From contig CM041553.1 of assembly GCA_023238725.1 (NCBI GenBank), positions 10,315,001 through 10,379,000 on the forward strand: a stretch of DNA of 64,000 nt, read 5' to 3'. Below, one piece after another: positions 13,755 to 25,060 of the stretch. How positions within the stretch are numbered: position 1 is the first letter of the stretch; every line of letters starts with the position of its first letter. The DNA comes from Scortum barcoo (Eukaryota > Chordata > Actinopteri > Centrarchiformes > Terapontidae). The notes under the pieces are model-generated. The model saw nothing but the letters and a program-made list of their open reading frames with translations, had not been told where the DNA came from and made no database searches. The translations under genes and the position numbers were made by a program.

Positions 13755-16515
13755 CTGTGAGTGTGATTCTGCTTTTATGTCCCATGGGAAATAACATGTG
13801 GCACTCCCACGTGAAAATTCCATTAACGTCAGCTTTCAGTTGATGAATAGTGACATGAGAAGGACTTTGATTTCTCTGACAGCACGGATGTAGAAATATA
13901 TTTTTTCAAGTGTATAAAAGGTACACTGATTATAGACTAAGTGAACGACCCTCACCTTCACTTCCATCCTTTTTTATTCAGTCACTGCAACCTGTTTTCA
14001 AAGAACTACTCATTAAATTGATCTTAATTTAATTCAACTGCCTTAGTTTTATCGAGGATCTAAGGGTAAAGCATGTCAAATGTTGTACTGATTGTAAAAC
14101 CCTTTGAGAAATGGTTAACAGTGCCATTTTATCACAAGATAACTTACATTCAAATGCACAGTGAGCTACTGCGTTTGCAAAGTAGTATGCATGAAATCTA
14201 TGAGTGATTATTATGTTCTGGGTGCTTGAATCCTAGAAGCACAATTTGCATTTTTTACTCACAGTTGGACTGTTATTTACTTCTGATTTGTGAGCATGAT
14301 GACAGGAATTTGACTCATGTAGCTTCAATGCGAGGAAAATGTAAAAAAAAGTGGCAAAGGCATGAATGAAAATAATATAGTACCAAGTAGTGAAAACCTG
14401 ATTAATGCTGCACTTGAAAAACAGGAGGAGCTGCATCCACAGTATTTCTCCTCTCTACAAGTGGTCTTGACAGCTCTCAGGGTTATAATGCCATACATGT
14501 CCCTTTTTCCCCTCTTATGAGCGTCTCTCTTCTCGTCCCTAATTACTTTTTTCCTATCATCAGCCTTTGCTCGTTCTACAACACCTCTCTCTTTTCATCG
14601 TCATATTCAGGTTCATCATCTCTCTCCACTCTTGTCCTTAATTCTCTCATATCTTTGATCTCTGGTCACCCTTTTTTTCTCCTCTTTTGTTTTTATCTTC
14701 ACCATCCTCCTGCTTGTCTGCATCAGAATGCTCTCCTGTCCTCTGTAACATGCTCCTTCAGATGTTAGGGATCCTGTTCATATTTAGAAAGTCTGTTCAT
14801 ATAGCTAACACTATTTCTAAGATGTGATACAAATATCATTTATTGTGCTTGATTGTGTCATAAATCCAACTGCAGCCCATATAGCCAATGGGAAGGTATG
14901 AAACTGCAATAAGACCAGTTACCAATGTAGGGTCAGCATTGCCATCGTTGGTGGCTACAAATTGAGAGTGATGTAAATTTCATTAGAGCGTGTCCAGTGT
15001 TTCTGTAAATAAATTTAGTAAATACTCCTGCCACGCAATGAGGTATCTATTGATCGTATCAGACAAAGGGCTAACGTGTTATCTATATCCTTATATAAAA
15101 CAGTGCAAATACAGATTGGTGACAAAATAAAGGAAATGTTGATTAATTGAGGGACACATACAGCTCTGTTATGATCTAGGATGCAATTGTTGCTATGGTT
15201 TAGGCCCCCTGGACCCCACCCATGTATGATTTCCCCCATAAAACATTACCATTCCACCACTGTGTATAGTATTTACCTTATAGAATTATATGTATAGTTT
15301 GTGCAGCATTTCTGACAGTTTATTAAGACAATTCACTATATTATATCATAATTACGTTTAATTAAGAGACTATATGGTCCTCAAAAAATGTGACACCCGT
15401 CTGGTGTGAAATTTTCCAAACTCAAGCCAAGAACATTGTTGTCAAGCTCACCATGCTTGGAGTATAAAAGCTTACAGTGTGGGTAATGCTTTTGTGCATT
15501 TCTCAGTGATATTACAAACCACACCTCTCAGTGTAAATGGTGTTTTAGGTTCCTCTACATGCTTAACAAAACCAGGCATTAGCAGAGGAAGTGTATGCTA
15601 AAGTAGCATTATGCAACCTATCCCATCAGCATCAGTCCAAAGACAGAAGGGCTCATTAGAAGTGTTGGCATCATTAAGCGGATAGAACCACTATAAGCTT
15701 TTTAATGTGCACATTTATCTTTACAGTGTTGAACAACAAAAGCACAGCTGTATGGAGTATCTTTCATAAATATCCCGTCAATCAATTCTCCCACATCTTT
15801 CTGCCCTGCTCCATCACACCATTAATCTCTTGCTGTGCAATTGAAATCCCACTCCCCTCCTCGCCACACACACAATGTGTTTGTGACAGCATGACATTAT
15901 TGAAGTCAATCCCCAGTGCTTACGTATTAACACATGTGAACAGACATACACACCATAGACTACAGTCAATGATACACACACACACAGGCACCAGCGCACA
16001 CGTACACACGGTGTCGCAAGGACTGTCCTATATAGAGTGACATAGTGTCCATGTTGCCTCAGCTGACGGGATCGATGGTGATTCTGTGTGTGATGAATGG
16101 AGATGTAGATGAGTGCTGGATCATATGCAGCACTATAATATGTCACATACATGACAAATGGACCCTGACTGCTGGGAACAACATCTGATTTCTGCTCATT
16201 ATAGGGGTTGGAACATAGGGGCATACTCACACACACACATACATCCTCATCACGTAACATGCAGTACAATATTCAGCACAACATGATGTATATGAATAAT
16301 ATATGAGAGCAGTTGAACCTGAGATTGAATGTGATGACTACATTTAGGTTGGAACACATACACATGACAACACACTCATAGTCAATGAATAGTCAAACAA
16401 TACATAGGCTTTCTATGAGGCAGCACGACTTTGTTTTTGAGCTATAGAGATACACACACACACACAATCTCACACAAACACAGATACCATCACACACTCA
16501 CTCACACAGAGATGT

Positions 16516-16523
16516 GGACTTAC
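16516..16523 (-). promoter_or_regulatory. sgcz: splice donor of sgcz exon 3
   Basis: The minus strand reads AGG|GTAAGTCC, a near-perfect U1 consensus donor in phase 0. Confidence 0.9.
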
Positions 16524-16625
16524 CCTACGAGACTGGATCTCCTTGACGTATAAAGGCAATAAGAATTCAGACACTCCCTCCAATCTGACACCTTCCTTGG
16601 TCACCCGCAGATTCCCCATACCATC
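16524..16625 (-). CDS. sgcz: zeta-sarcoglycan, coding exon 3 (start of extracellular domain)
   Basis: On the minus strand this gives 34 codons from DGMGNLRVTKEGVRLEG to SEFLLPLYVKEIQSRR, the membrane-proximal part of the sarcoglycan extracellular domain. The length of 102 bp in phase 0 is what I recall for the matching exon of the gamma, delta and zeta genes. SEFLLPLYVKEI fits zeta; delta reads SEFLQPLYAKEI and gamma SEFLFPLYAKEI. The acceptor is ...ctgtcttcgTAG before GATGGT, with a strong upstream pyrimidine tract, and the donor is AGG|GTAAGTCC. It joins exon 2 in frame across a 44.3-kb intron (NFTP then DGMG). No stop or frameshift is present. The following exon (the NVTVN-containing one in this family) is not in bases 1-16523 as far as I could read. 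Confidence 0.95.
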
Positions 16626-16672
16626 CTACGAAGACAGATACAGAGAGAAAGGAAGAGAGAAATTCAGTGGTT
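16626..16672 (-). promoter_or_regulatory. sgcz: splice acceptor region of sgcz exon 3
   Basis: The minus strand shows a long pyrimidine run (tctctcttcctttctctc and on) ending in cttcgTAG before GATGGT. A possible branch point lies in the cactgaatt stretch about 35-45 nt upstream. This is a textbook strong acceptor. Confidence 0.85.
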
Positions 16673-17662
16673 ATTGAGATGACAAATGGTAAATTGAGTA
16701 AAAAACACTCAAAATGAAGTAGTTCTCATGCACAGTAGTTTCCTCATCTCCATCAGTCAGAGAACCCACTGATTTACTTTGCTCAGATGAATTTTCTATT
16801 ATGTTTCCATATTAATAAGCGATACAAAAAAATCTATTACTTAAAGGAGTCCCATTATGTTATGCAAAGTAATACACACAGACAAAGCAGATACCAGAGG
16901 TGGCACACAATTACCAAGTTCACTGGTTATTCATACAGGTACATCTGACTTGAAATCAGTTACATCAGCGATGATTGGTTTAAATACTGTCAGACTGTTC
17001 AAAGGCCTCAAATACTACTACTCATGTATTTAGGTCTGTTATGGTCTGTTTTCCTCTCTCATCCTGCTGAGACAATGTCTTAGAGGGTTTTTTGTAAAAC
17101 CTTGCATGATCTAACCTCCTTCATTTAAAAACACTTGTTGAGAAATTTCTCTTTGGTGCAACGACTCGTACAACAACAATACATTGTATTTGATTAGCTT
17201 CTTATATGTTTTCATCCGAAAAGTTACCAATAACTACAGCTGTCAAACAAATGTAGTGAAGAAAAAAGTATCATATGTCCCTGTGAAATGTGGTGTCAAA
17301 ACTTTGTCCCACAGCCCCATTTATATTACTTTTATGAAAATACAAATTTTATTGCATTTGTCTTGTTTCATCTGCTTTATCTTGCAAATAAATTTGTATT
17401 CAAGCCATTTACATAATTTAAGGTCTTTATTTTAGAAATTTTAAGACATGTTCAGAGCTTTTAAGGCTCTCTAGATACCCGGTATTACTTAATAAAATTA
17501 GTCATTGATGAGCAGTGCAATATTGATGGGAGATGGGAATATGGTGTGTTCACACAGGTCTGCCTCATCCACATTCAGATCCTGTTTCACAGAAAACGTT
17601 CAACACTCCAGGAATATAATGTATTTTTAATGTAAGCATGTGATTATGAATACATATAGTAA

Positions 17663-17676
17663 ACACCAGAGGGCAT
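17663..17676 (+). promoter_or_regulatory. weaker CTCF-like motif
   Basis: ACACCAGAGGGCAT matches 12 of 14 positions of the CTCF core, in the same orientation as the site at 9446. Confidence 0.35.
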
Positions 17677-18367
17677 CATTCATTACAGGAAGGAAGGTCA
17701 GTGGGAGGGCAAATAAGTTACACTCTCATTTAGTTGAGTAATGACATATACAGGAGTCTTTGCCACTGGGACACTGTCCTGTAGATGTAGTTTTGAAATG
17801 CTGACAAAATATTTGTTTTATCTTTGTCAAAATGACAATATACTTACATTTTAGATAACCATTTAGCTTACAATGCAGCCCCCAAACCCCCAGGAACACA
17901 TTTCAGCTCATCAGGAAGACAGATGAAAGAAACCCCTGCTGAGAAAATCCATTGAGTTATGGAAGCGAGTGCAATGGAGTTAGCTTGGGAAAGCGGGAGG
18001 ATCTCCGTGGGGAGTCTCTTCAAACGAAAGGTCAATGCACTAAAATGACAAATTACACATTTTAAGCTAAAACTCCTACTTACATCAGAATAATATGAAA
18101 TTTTGAAGGGTTTACATACTTTAGTTGTAGACCTTTGGTTTCACTGTGCAACAACTCTGAACTATTAAGAACTAACCTTCATTTCTTTAGTCATCAACAC
18201 TACATGTAACCAGAAACAAAGGATGTGATGGCGAATATCAAACCCTGTAAATTTATACGTATTTACAGTAGGTTGAATGTTCAGCTGGCCAGCTCTCTCT
18301 GATAAAATGGCTTTGTGCCTGTGTGTGATCAACTCATGCTGCATTTTACAGATTTCACGCAACTGAA

Positions 18368-19852
18368 TTAAAAAATGTTCACAAAGAAAGTGATTTAATT
18401 GTAATTAAACAACATAAATTAACATATTTTTACTCATCAAATAAAAGATATGAACAACAATGCGCATTTTAATGGATATTTTCCCACTTAAAATGGCTAT
18501 ACAGGTGTATCAGATCAGGTGCACATGATCAGAACATCGTTACCCAGCATTTTGAAGGAAGGCTTGCCCTATTTAAATCTCAGACATTTAGTGTGGTGTG
18601 CCCCTGTCTGTTGAAGTGAGAGTGAGCACCATGGTGAGATCCAAAGAGCTGTCTGAGGCCCTCAGAAAAAAAGATTGTGGCTGCTTATGAGTCTGCCATC
18701 AGCCATTCCACCATCCGGAAAATTGTTTACAAGTGGAGGACATTCAAACACAACTGCCACCATGCCCAGGTCTGGCCGTCCAAGCAAGTTCACCCCCAGA
18801 GCAGACCACAAGATGCTAAAAGAAGTCATCAAAAGTCCTAAAATATCATCACGGGACCTACAGCAGGCTCTCGCTACTGTCGATGTGAAAGTGCATGACT
18901 CTGCTATCAGAAAGAGACTACACAAGTTTGACTTTCATGGGAGGTGTGCAAGGAGGAAACCTTTGCTCTCTAAAAAGAACATTAAGGCCAGACTGAAGTT
19001 TGCCAGAGAAGAACATAGACAAAGACCAGGTCTTCTGGAAGTAATGTTCTTTGGACAGATGAGTCTAAAGTTGAATTATTTGGACACCAGAACAGAAGAC
19101 ATGTTTGGCGTAAACCAAATACAGCATTCCAGGGAAAGAACCTCATACCAACTGTGGAGCATGGAGGTGGAAGTGTCATGGTGTCATGGTTGGGGGATGC
19201 TTTGCTGCAGCAGGACCTGGCCAGCTCACCATCATTGAATCCACCATGAATTCTACTGTGTATCAGAGGGTGCTTGAAGAACATGTGAAACCATCTGTAA
19301 AAAAATTAAAGCTGAAGTGGAACTGGACACTGCAACATGACAATGACCCAAAACATACCAGTAAATCCACCAAGGACTGGCTGAAAACTAAGAAGTGGAG
19401 AGTCCTGGAATGGCCCAGTCAAAGCCCGGATCTTAATCCCATTGAGATGCTGTGGGGTGACTTGAAATGGGCTGTGCATGCAAGAAACCCCTCAAACATC
19501 TCACAGCTGAAAGAAGTCTGCATTGAGGAGTCGGGCAAACTGTCCTCAGATCGATGTCAGAGACTGGTAGATGGCTACAAGAAGCGTCTCACTAAAAATT
19601 ATTTCAGCCAAAGGGGGTAACACTAGTTATTAGGGGGTAGGGTGTCCTAATTTTTTCCTCCATTAAAATACGCATTTTTCTTCTATCTTTTGTTTGATGA
19701 GTGAAAATATGTTCATTTATGTTGTTTAGGTTACAATTAAATCACTTTCTTTTCCAGAAATAAATAAAAACAAGATTGGACATTGTTATGTGAACATTTT
19801 TTAATAAAGCGTTGACTATTTAATGGGGTGTCCTAATTTTTTCACATGACTG
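18368..19852 (+). mobile_element. Tc1/mariner-type DNA transposon, defective, left tip missing
   Basis: The right end is intact: the tip reads ggggtgtcctaattttttc...catgactg next to a TA dinucleotide at 19853-19854, the Tc1/mariner target site. A second copy of GGTGTCCTAATTTTTTC lies 186 bp inside (19641-19657 and 19827-19843), an IR/DR layout as in fish Tc1-like elements. Subterminal inverted repeats are clear: 18368-18471 matches the complement of about 19663-19804, with roughly 40 bp deleted on the left side. The left arm lacks the outermost 50 or so bases and both direct repeats. The transposase between the arms is frameshifted. With no left transposase-binding sites the copy should be immobile. 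Confidence 0.92.
18631..19620 (+). pseudogene. Tc1-like DD34E transposase, frameshifted
   Basis: Reading starts MVRSKELSEALRKK at 18631. An extra A in the A7 run at about 18666-18672 breaks the frame. The helix-turn-helix region follows in another frame (IVAAYESAISHSTIRKI). A second shift at about 18745-18765 leads into PRSGRPSKFTPRADHKM and the second DNA-binding segment. A third, near 19035-19045, restores WTDESKVELF, which holds the first catalytic Asp. A short duplication near 19178-19192 shifts the frame again before GCFAAAGPGQL. The C-terminal part is clean from 19186 to the stop at 19618-19620, with HDNDPKHTS and NPIEMLWGDL giving the second Asp and the Glu at DD34E spacing. All catalytic residues survive, but no single frame encodes the protein. 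Confidence 0.93.
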
Positions 19853-20260
19853 TACATGGTGAGACTACATTCCAGCCATGCGGGGTATTAGGATGTGTGA
19901 CAGTGGAAGGAGTGTAGTAGCGCAATTGCAGCTCTGATCATGTGCTTGGTGAGAGTTTGGTGACATTTCTGGGTATTGTAGTAGGTTTAATAGATACAAA
20001 TGTCAGTTAGATAAAATTTGTCAGCAGAAATATAAAGCTTAACAGATACTGATATCGTTGGCTGTAATCATTGATCAAAAAAATTGTATATACATCATAT
20101 TATTTTAAAAAGGGTGACAGATGGGATCTGTAAACTAATTAAATAAAAGATAAAATCTAAAAATACATACAACATTTTCATTACATATATGTATTGAAAA
20201 CTTGGAACTTTTACCACATTGGTTTAAAGTGCTGATGATAGTTTCTTATTCTTCTGGTGT

Positions 20261-20292
20261 TTGTTTTGTTTTGTTTTGTTTTGTTTTGTTTT
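20261..20292. repeat. (TTTTG)n microsatellite
   Basis: About six perfect pentanucleotide units. Confidence 0.95.
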
Positions 20293-21124
20293 AGAAAATA
20301 TGAATTCCTGGTTGGTTCTGAAATAACTGTCCTCAGGGCAAACATTTGTCCAGTTGTTTCTGGTGTGAAATAAAGTTCTTTTGGGGGTAAAAACTCAAAC
20401 AAATATTGTGGATTGAACCGGGTCAGCCTTCATTTGGAATAAGTCTCCAACAGAATGTGTCGCTCGATGACAACAAATTAGTCTCGCTTCCCTGGTTCCC
20501 AGCTTTCTTTTCATGTTTACAAATATTGATGAAACTGTCCATGAAGATAGGAATTTTGTTCGGAGTGTTGCAGCAAATTATCATTAATTGTTAGGTGCAA
20601 CAAACCAACAAAGCCTTTCAAATTAGAAATGTACTCAAAACACGAGAGAGAGGAGAGACAGGGAGGGAGAGAGACTTGGAGGATAAGACAATGAGCAGAG
20701 CAGGAGGGGGGATGGAGGAGACGGAAAAGAAGTACAGCTGGGGAAATATGCTTTAAGGAGAAATAAATCACACAGAAACAGAGAAAAATAGGATGAAAAT
20801 TAGACTAAAAACAGACAGTTTCATATATGTAGATGGAAATGTGGCCTGTAGCTTGGGTGTGAAATATAAGACATATTTTTGTGTTATGTTGGCTGAAGTG
20901 ATAGACCTGCTGTGCATCAGGTGAAAAATTGTACAGCCACACATGTGTGTGTACCAGGTTTGAGTGTGTGCATGTGTGTGTCGAGTGAGACAGACGGAGG
21001 CAAGTGTGGATTCTGTTGCAGGGCATAATTATTGTGAGGTTGTGTAGTTGTATGAGTGGCCTTTTTGTTAACAATATTGGCTTTGGTGGTGTGTGTTGTT
21101 GTTTATTAAATAGTGATGATGTGA

Positions 21125-21430
21125 AGGTGATGAAGGAGACTCCAGCTGACACCGTCTTGCTTGTATATGTAAAAAAGGTTTATTACAAAGAAGTCCAGCA
21201 TCAAAGATTGCCTGTGAGAGGGATCGAAGCCAATGTGAATCTCCTCTCCATATCAGCTCTAACTATCTGCTTATATAGGTTAGCTGTTGTTGTCGTGAGC
21301 CTGTGACAAAACATATGGTTAATCTTTAGAAGGGTCATAGGTCCTCAGACAGAGAGGAGCCAAACATGAGGCCCCTAACTAAACATAACATACCCATGGA
21401 GGTCAATCAACCCATGGAACTTCAGATACT
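21125..21430 (-). repeat. possible solo LTR
   Basis: On the minus strand the block has a TATA-like element (CTATATAAGCAG, about 21270-21282) and, roughly 90 nt downstream, an AATAAA signal inside TTGTAATAAACC (about 21178-21189). A short tail ending near TCTCCTTCA follows. TATA, then a transcribed stretch, then a poly(A) signal is the layout of an LTR. I could not find a clean target-site duplication, and no internal retroviral-type domain is nearby. Confidence 0.4.
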
Positions 21431-24400
21431 ACAGTGTGCAAAGTGTGTATAGCCTTGTTGATTGCCCTGGCTTGTAGCCATGGAAATTTGTATGTCCTAT
21501 TGTTTGTATGTGTATTATTATGTGTATTTCCACCAGCTATTGCACACACTGCCTGTAGCATTGGGCAGTGGAGGCCCGGAGGTGAGCTGGTAGGCTCAGA
21601 AATGAAGAAGAAGAAGAAGAATCAAAGCTCTGTATTTGAGTTTAAAACAAATTAAAAAAATCTAAATCCAGAATTAGTCACACAGTCCACAGTGGTAGTT
21701 TCCCACACACACTGATGCTTTTTTATTTGACTTTTTTGAGAACTATTATGATAACGTTTTACTTGTGTAAATAATGTAAATAAATGTAAATAATATATTT
21801 CTATTGTCTAGTTTCTTTTTCTGAATATGGATTTTGAGATTCATTGCTCGCCTCATTCTATATATGTTTCTTCGATTATTGATAAGCCACACATCATGTT
21901 ACATTTGTTTGTGGTTTGATCCAGTTCTTCACTGGCAGCTGCAGCCAGTGACTTCAATACAAAGATGTGTATTAGATTATAACTTTAATGGCTGATTTTC
22001 TGGCAGTATACAGGGGTTTACTAACTTCTTTTCCATAACTCCCAAATGAACAGCTTTACATGCATGTACTGCATGCAAACTACTATAATATCTTAGCTAT
22101 TAATGTTTAACATATGTATAAATACAGTACTGTAGCTAAAACCAAACTTGCTGAATGTTTTTCATCGTTTAAGACTTTGAAAGTTGCAACATTAAAACTC
22201 TAAATATTCTAAGAAACACATATTAATGGAAAATAATGACCTTATTCAAAGTTTGAATTAGAATCCATTCAGTGTGATGGTTTGCCACAGATGGTCAGCA
22301 CTGATACAATTCCGATTACGTTTTAATACAAAACAAAGAAACCTCATCATATCAGAGGTTGGCAACCTTGACAGTTTGATACTGTGTGTGATTGTTAACA
22401 ACAGACAAATCCTAACCTCATATACTGGTCTGTATGTAATCAACACACAAACCTACAAATGGGAGCATAGCAAAGTGATAAGAGTGTGTCAGATCGATAA
22501 GTTAAACCAGCCAGGGGTTTTCAGTGTTGTTGTTAGATCTATAGTCATTACACTGAATATACAGTGGAGCATGGAGCTTATTCAATAAGGTATAACACAC
22601 CAGGCCTGGGTAATCACTAACTCGTTCACTCCCTGGAATACACCCACACCCCCCCACCCGCCACACACACACATATTATCATCATACATACCTTTATATA
22701 TTAAAACGCATGCTATTAGTAGAACATGTGCACACACACTGAGGGAGAATGGCATACACACATAAACAAATTCACACTTTCTACATTCCCTGCCACGCCT
22801 CTCTAATCCTCCCTCCCTCCATCTCTCGGCCCACACTCTGTCTCTCAATTCCAAAAAACACGAAGACGATGATGTTAAAATTAATCAGGTGGTTTTATTC
22901 CACCTCACTGCTCCACTGTCCGACACTGAAGCCTCATTCTGATTGAACATGACAGCTCTCCCTCATCCTCTGTATCGCAGACAGTGCTCATCTTTTTGTT
23001 TAATTTTCGATCCAGTATGCATCATTGGCATGAATGGTACATGAACAATATTGCCAAAGTCTTGAACACAATGAGAAATCATCAACAAACAGAAGAAAAT
23101 GAGAAATTCTCTCCATTCATTCATTTATCTCTTATTGTTTAGCGCTCACTCTCTCCCTGAATCTGTTTGCCAAGGCTTTTCTTTGTCCTACTTCTCTCCA
23201 TCCGTCTCCTTGTGCGTCTCTCTCTCTCTCTCTTTCTCAATGTTAGATTAGTTTTAGAAAACAGATCAGAGCTTGTAATGTGGTATTTTAGAGGGGCTGG
23301 AATCTTCTTGAATGAAATGCTCATTCTGGTAATCATCTAGAAACATATTATAACATATATAAGTGAGCAAGAATCAATCAGTAATAAACCTTTTGATTAT
23401 TCTAAGTGATTATAAGTTACACAGTGACCTCACTTCATTTCAGCCACTTGAATTTCAGGGTGAGTAAAGGAGAAAAAATAATACAGCAGTCTGTATTTCA
23501 TTTAATATTTTCTGCAGATACAGTGTTCAGCTAAGTTTGGAAGCCAACTGGTGCTTTGAAAGAGACATCATGTGATGCTGCATTAGACGGTTTTTGGGGG
23601 TCACACTTGTGTAAATGTGAAAATGTCTCAATCATAGCAAATAATGCTTTGAGTTATCATGTAGCCATGTTATATTTGCACTAGGAGTATCAGCCCCCTT
23701 TTTTTATTTGCTGTTTTGTTTAATTACATTGTTCACTTATTTTCTGTGAAAGCAGAGACCTTGACAGTGTTTTTATTTTCTCTGAGATCTTCCAAATATT
23801 GATTTTCGTTCTTGAATCACAGACTTGCTCTTCTATCTCTATCCAATGCTTTTCCCATTTAAATGTCAGCAGTTGTTTTATCTTACTAAACTGTTTCACC
23901 TCCCTTGTAAACTACTGCATCCTAGCAGGCTTGTGGTCAGTTCACATTTGTGACTGTATCAGGCCACTTAGTTTGTTGGGGAGACTATTTGTCTCACATC
24001 ATATTGTCATTTGGAGTCTGCTTGTAGTCATTTTCTAGGGATAGTGGTCTGTTGTGGTGGGAATAATCTTTTACAGAAATGCTTTGTGGTTGTGTACAAT
24101 ATTATTTATGGCATATAAATTAATCACCAAATATCAAAAGGGCTCCGAATCAGAAGACATCAAAGACAGTCAAATTATTTGGTGCTCTCACCCTGTAGGG
24201 TGAAAATGAACAAATAGTTCTAATTATAAGTTTCCTTGATAGCTTGTCCGTACATCATTGCCTCTAGTTAGACATTTAAGATAGCCTTTCCAGATTACCT
24301 CTGAGCACCACAACAGTCAGTCATGAACCTCCATTAACTATTAGACAGCCTTTAATTTAGAAACGTTCACTGCCATGGACGTAAAGAAATGACTTTTTTA

Positions 24401-24844
24401 GACCCTGGCAAACTGGCAGGTCGTAACAATCCTGCGCTTTACTTATTAAATTAGCAGGTGAAGTTATTGCACCTCCACTGACATACCATTTTTTATTAAT
24501 CTTTAGCCTCAAATGACATTCATCTTATCTGGAAGTGTGTTTTTGTCCCACCATCGCCAACAGCTAGTGACTCCACATTGTTAAATCATCATGGGCCCAT
24601 TTCCGAACTGTCGTCCCTGTCTAAAATCTCAAATCTTTTTTATGTGAGCAACTAAAAGCATTTTTATTCACTATTGATCTTTTATCTGGATATCAATCTG
24701 TTGTAGAAAAAAAAAACAGAACAAGCACAGTTATCTTTAAAGTAGTTAGTGAGGTTCATCATTTAGACGTTAGGCATCACTAAGTAACTTTTACTTTTAA
24801 GTAAGTCACTGACTTCAAAATGACTTATCATGCAGAGTGTATAC

Positions 24845-25060
24845 AAACTGACAGAGTCTCCGGTGTCTTGACAAAGGCTATTGGTATGCCCCAGATCAGA
24901 TCAGTCCTAAGACCTCTAGTCATCTGCATTTATTTAAAACAGTCTCAGTCAAAATGTGACAGTCAAATGCTCACTTTTATGCTGATGATACTCTTAATTA
25001 CTTTTGCACTTGTACACAAATTCAGATTCTTCCCTGGCTAATACATGCCTTGCAGATCTA
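24845..25060 (+). mobile_element. LINE reverse-transcriptase fragment (YADD box)
   Basis: Translation gives VLTKAIGMPQIRSVLRPLVICIYL, a decayed form of the non-LTR reverse-transcriptase block usually read T-K-G-V-P-Q-G-S-V-L-G-P-L-L-F. After one frame change it gives HFYADDTLNYF, with YADD at 24978-24989, the polymerase catalytic motif. Stops and a frameshift make it non-functional. The family looks L2/CR1/Rex-like, but I cannot place it exactly. Confidence 0.78.

Larger units (their letters stand above)
1..16523 (-). other. sgcz: sgcz intron 3 (5' part, continues beyond the window)
   Basis: This is non-coding intron downstream of exon 3 on the minus strand. I looked for the next sarcoglycan exon by its NVTVN codons on both ends of the stretch and did not find it. 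It contains short CA/GT, GA and GTT microsatellites, a perfect 28-bp palindrome at 11470-11497, a CTCF-like motif at 9446-9459, a decayed minisatellite-like patch at about 10195-10295, and a CCAAT-containing block at about 13210-13620. Open frames here are short and lack codon or domain signals. Long stretches (1-3400, 3600-6450, 6600-8950, 14000-16500) show nothing further that I recognise. Confidence 0.85.

Noticed and set aside
18105..18130. tttacatactttag as a Sleeping Beauty-type terminal repeat
   Set aside because: There is only a short partial match, with no partner inverted repeat and no transposase of that lineage adjacent.
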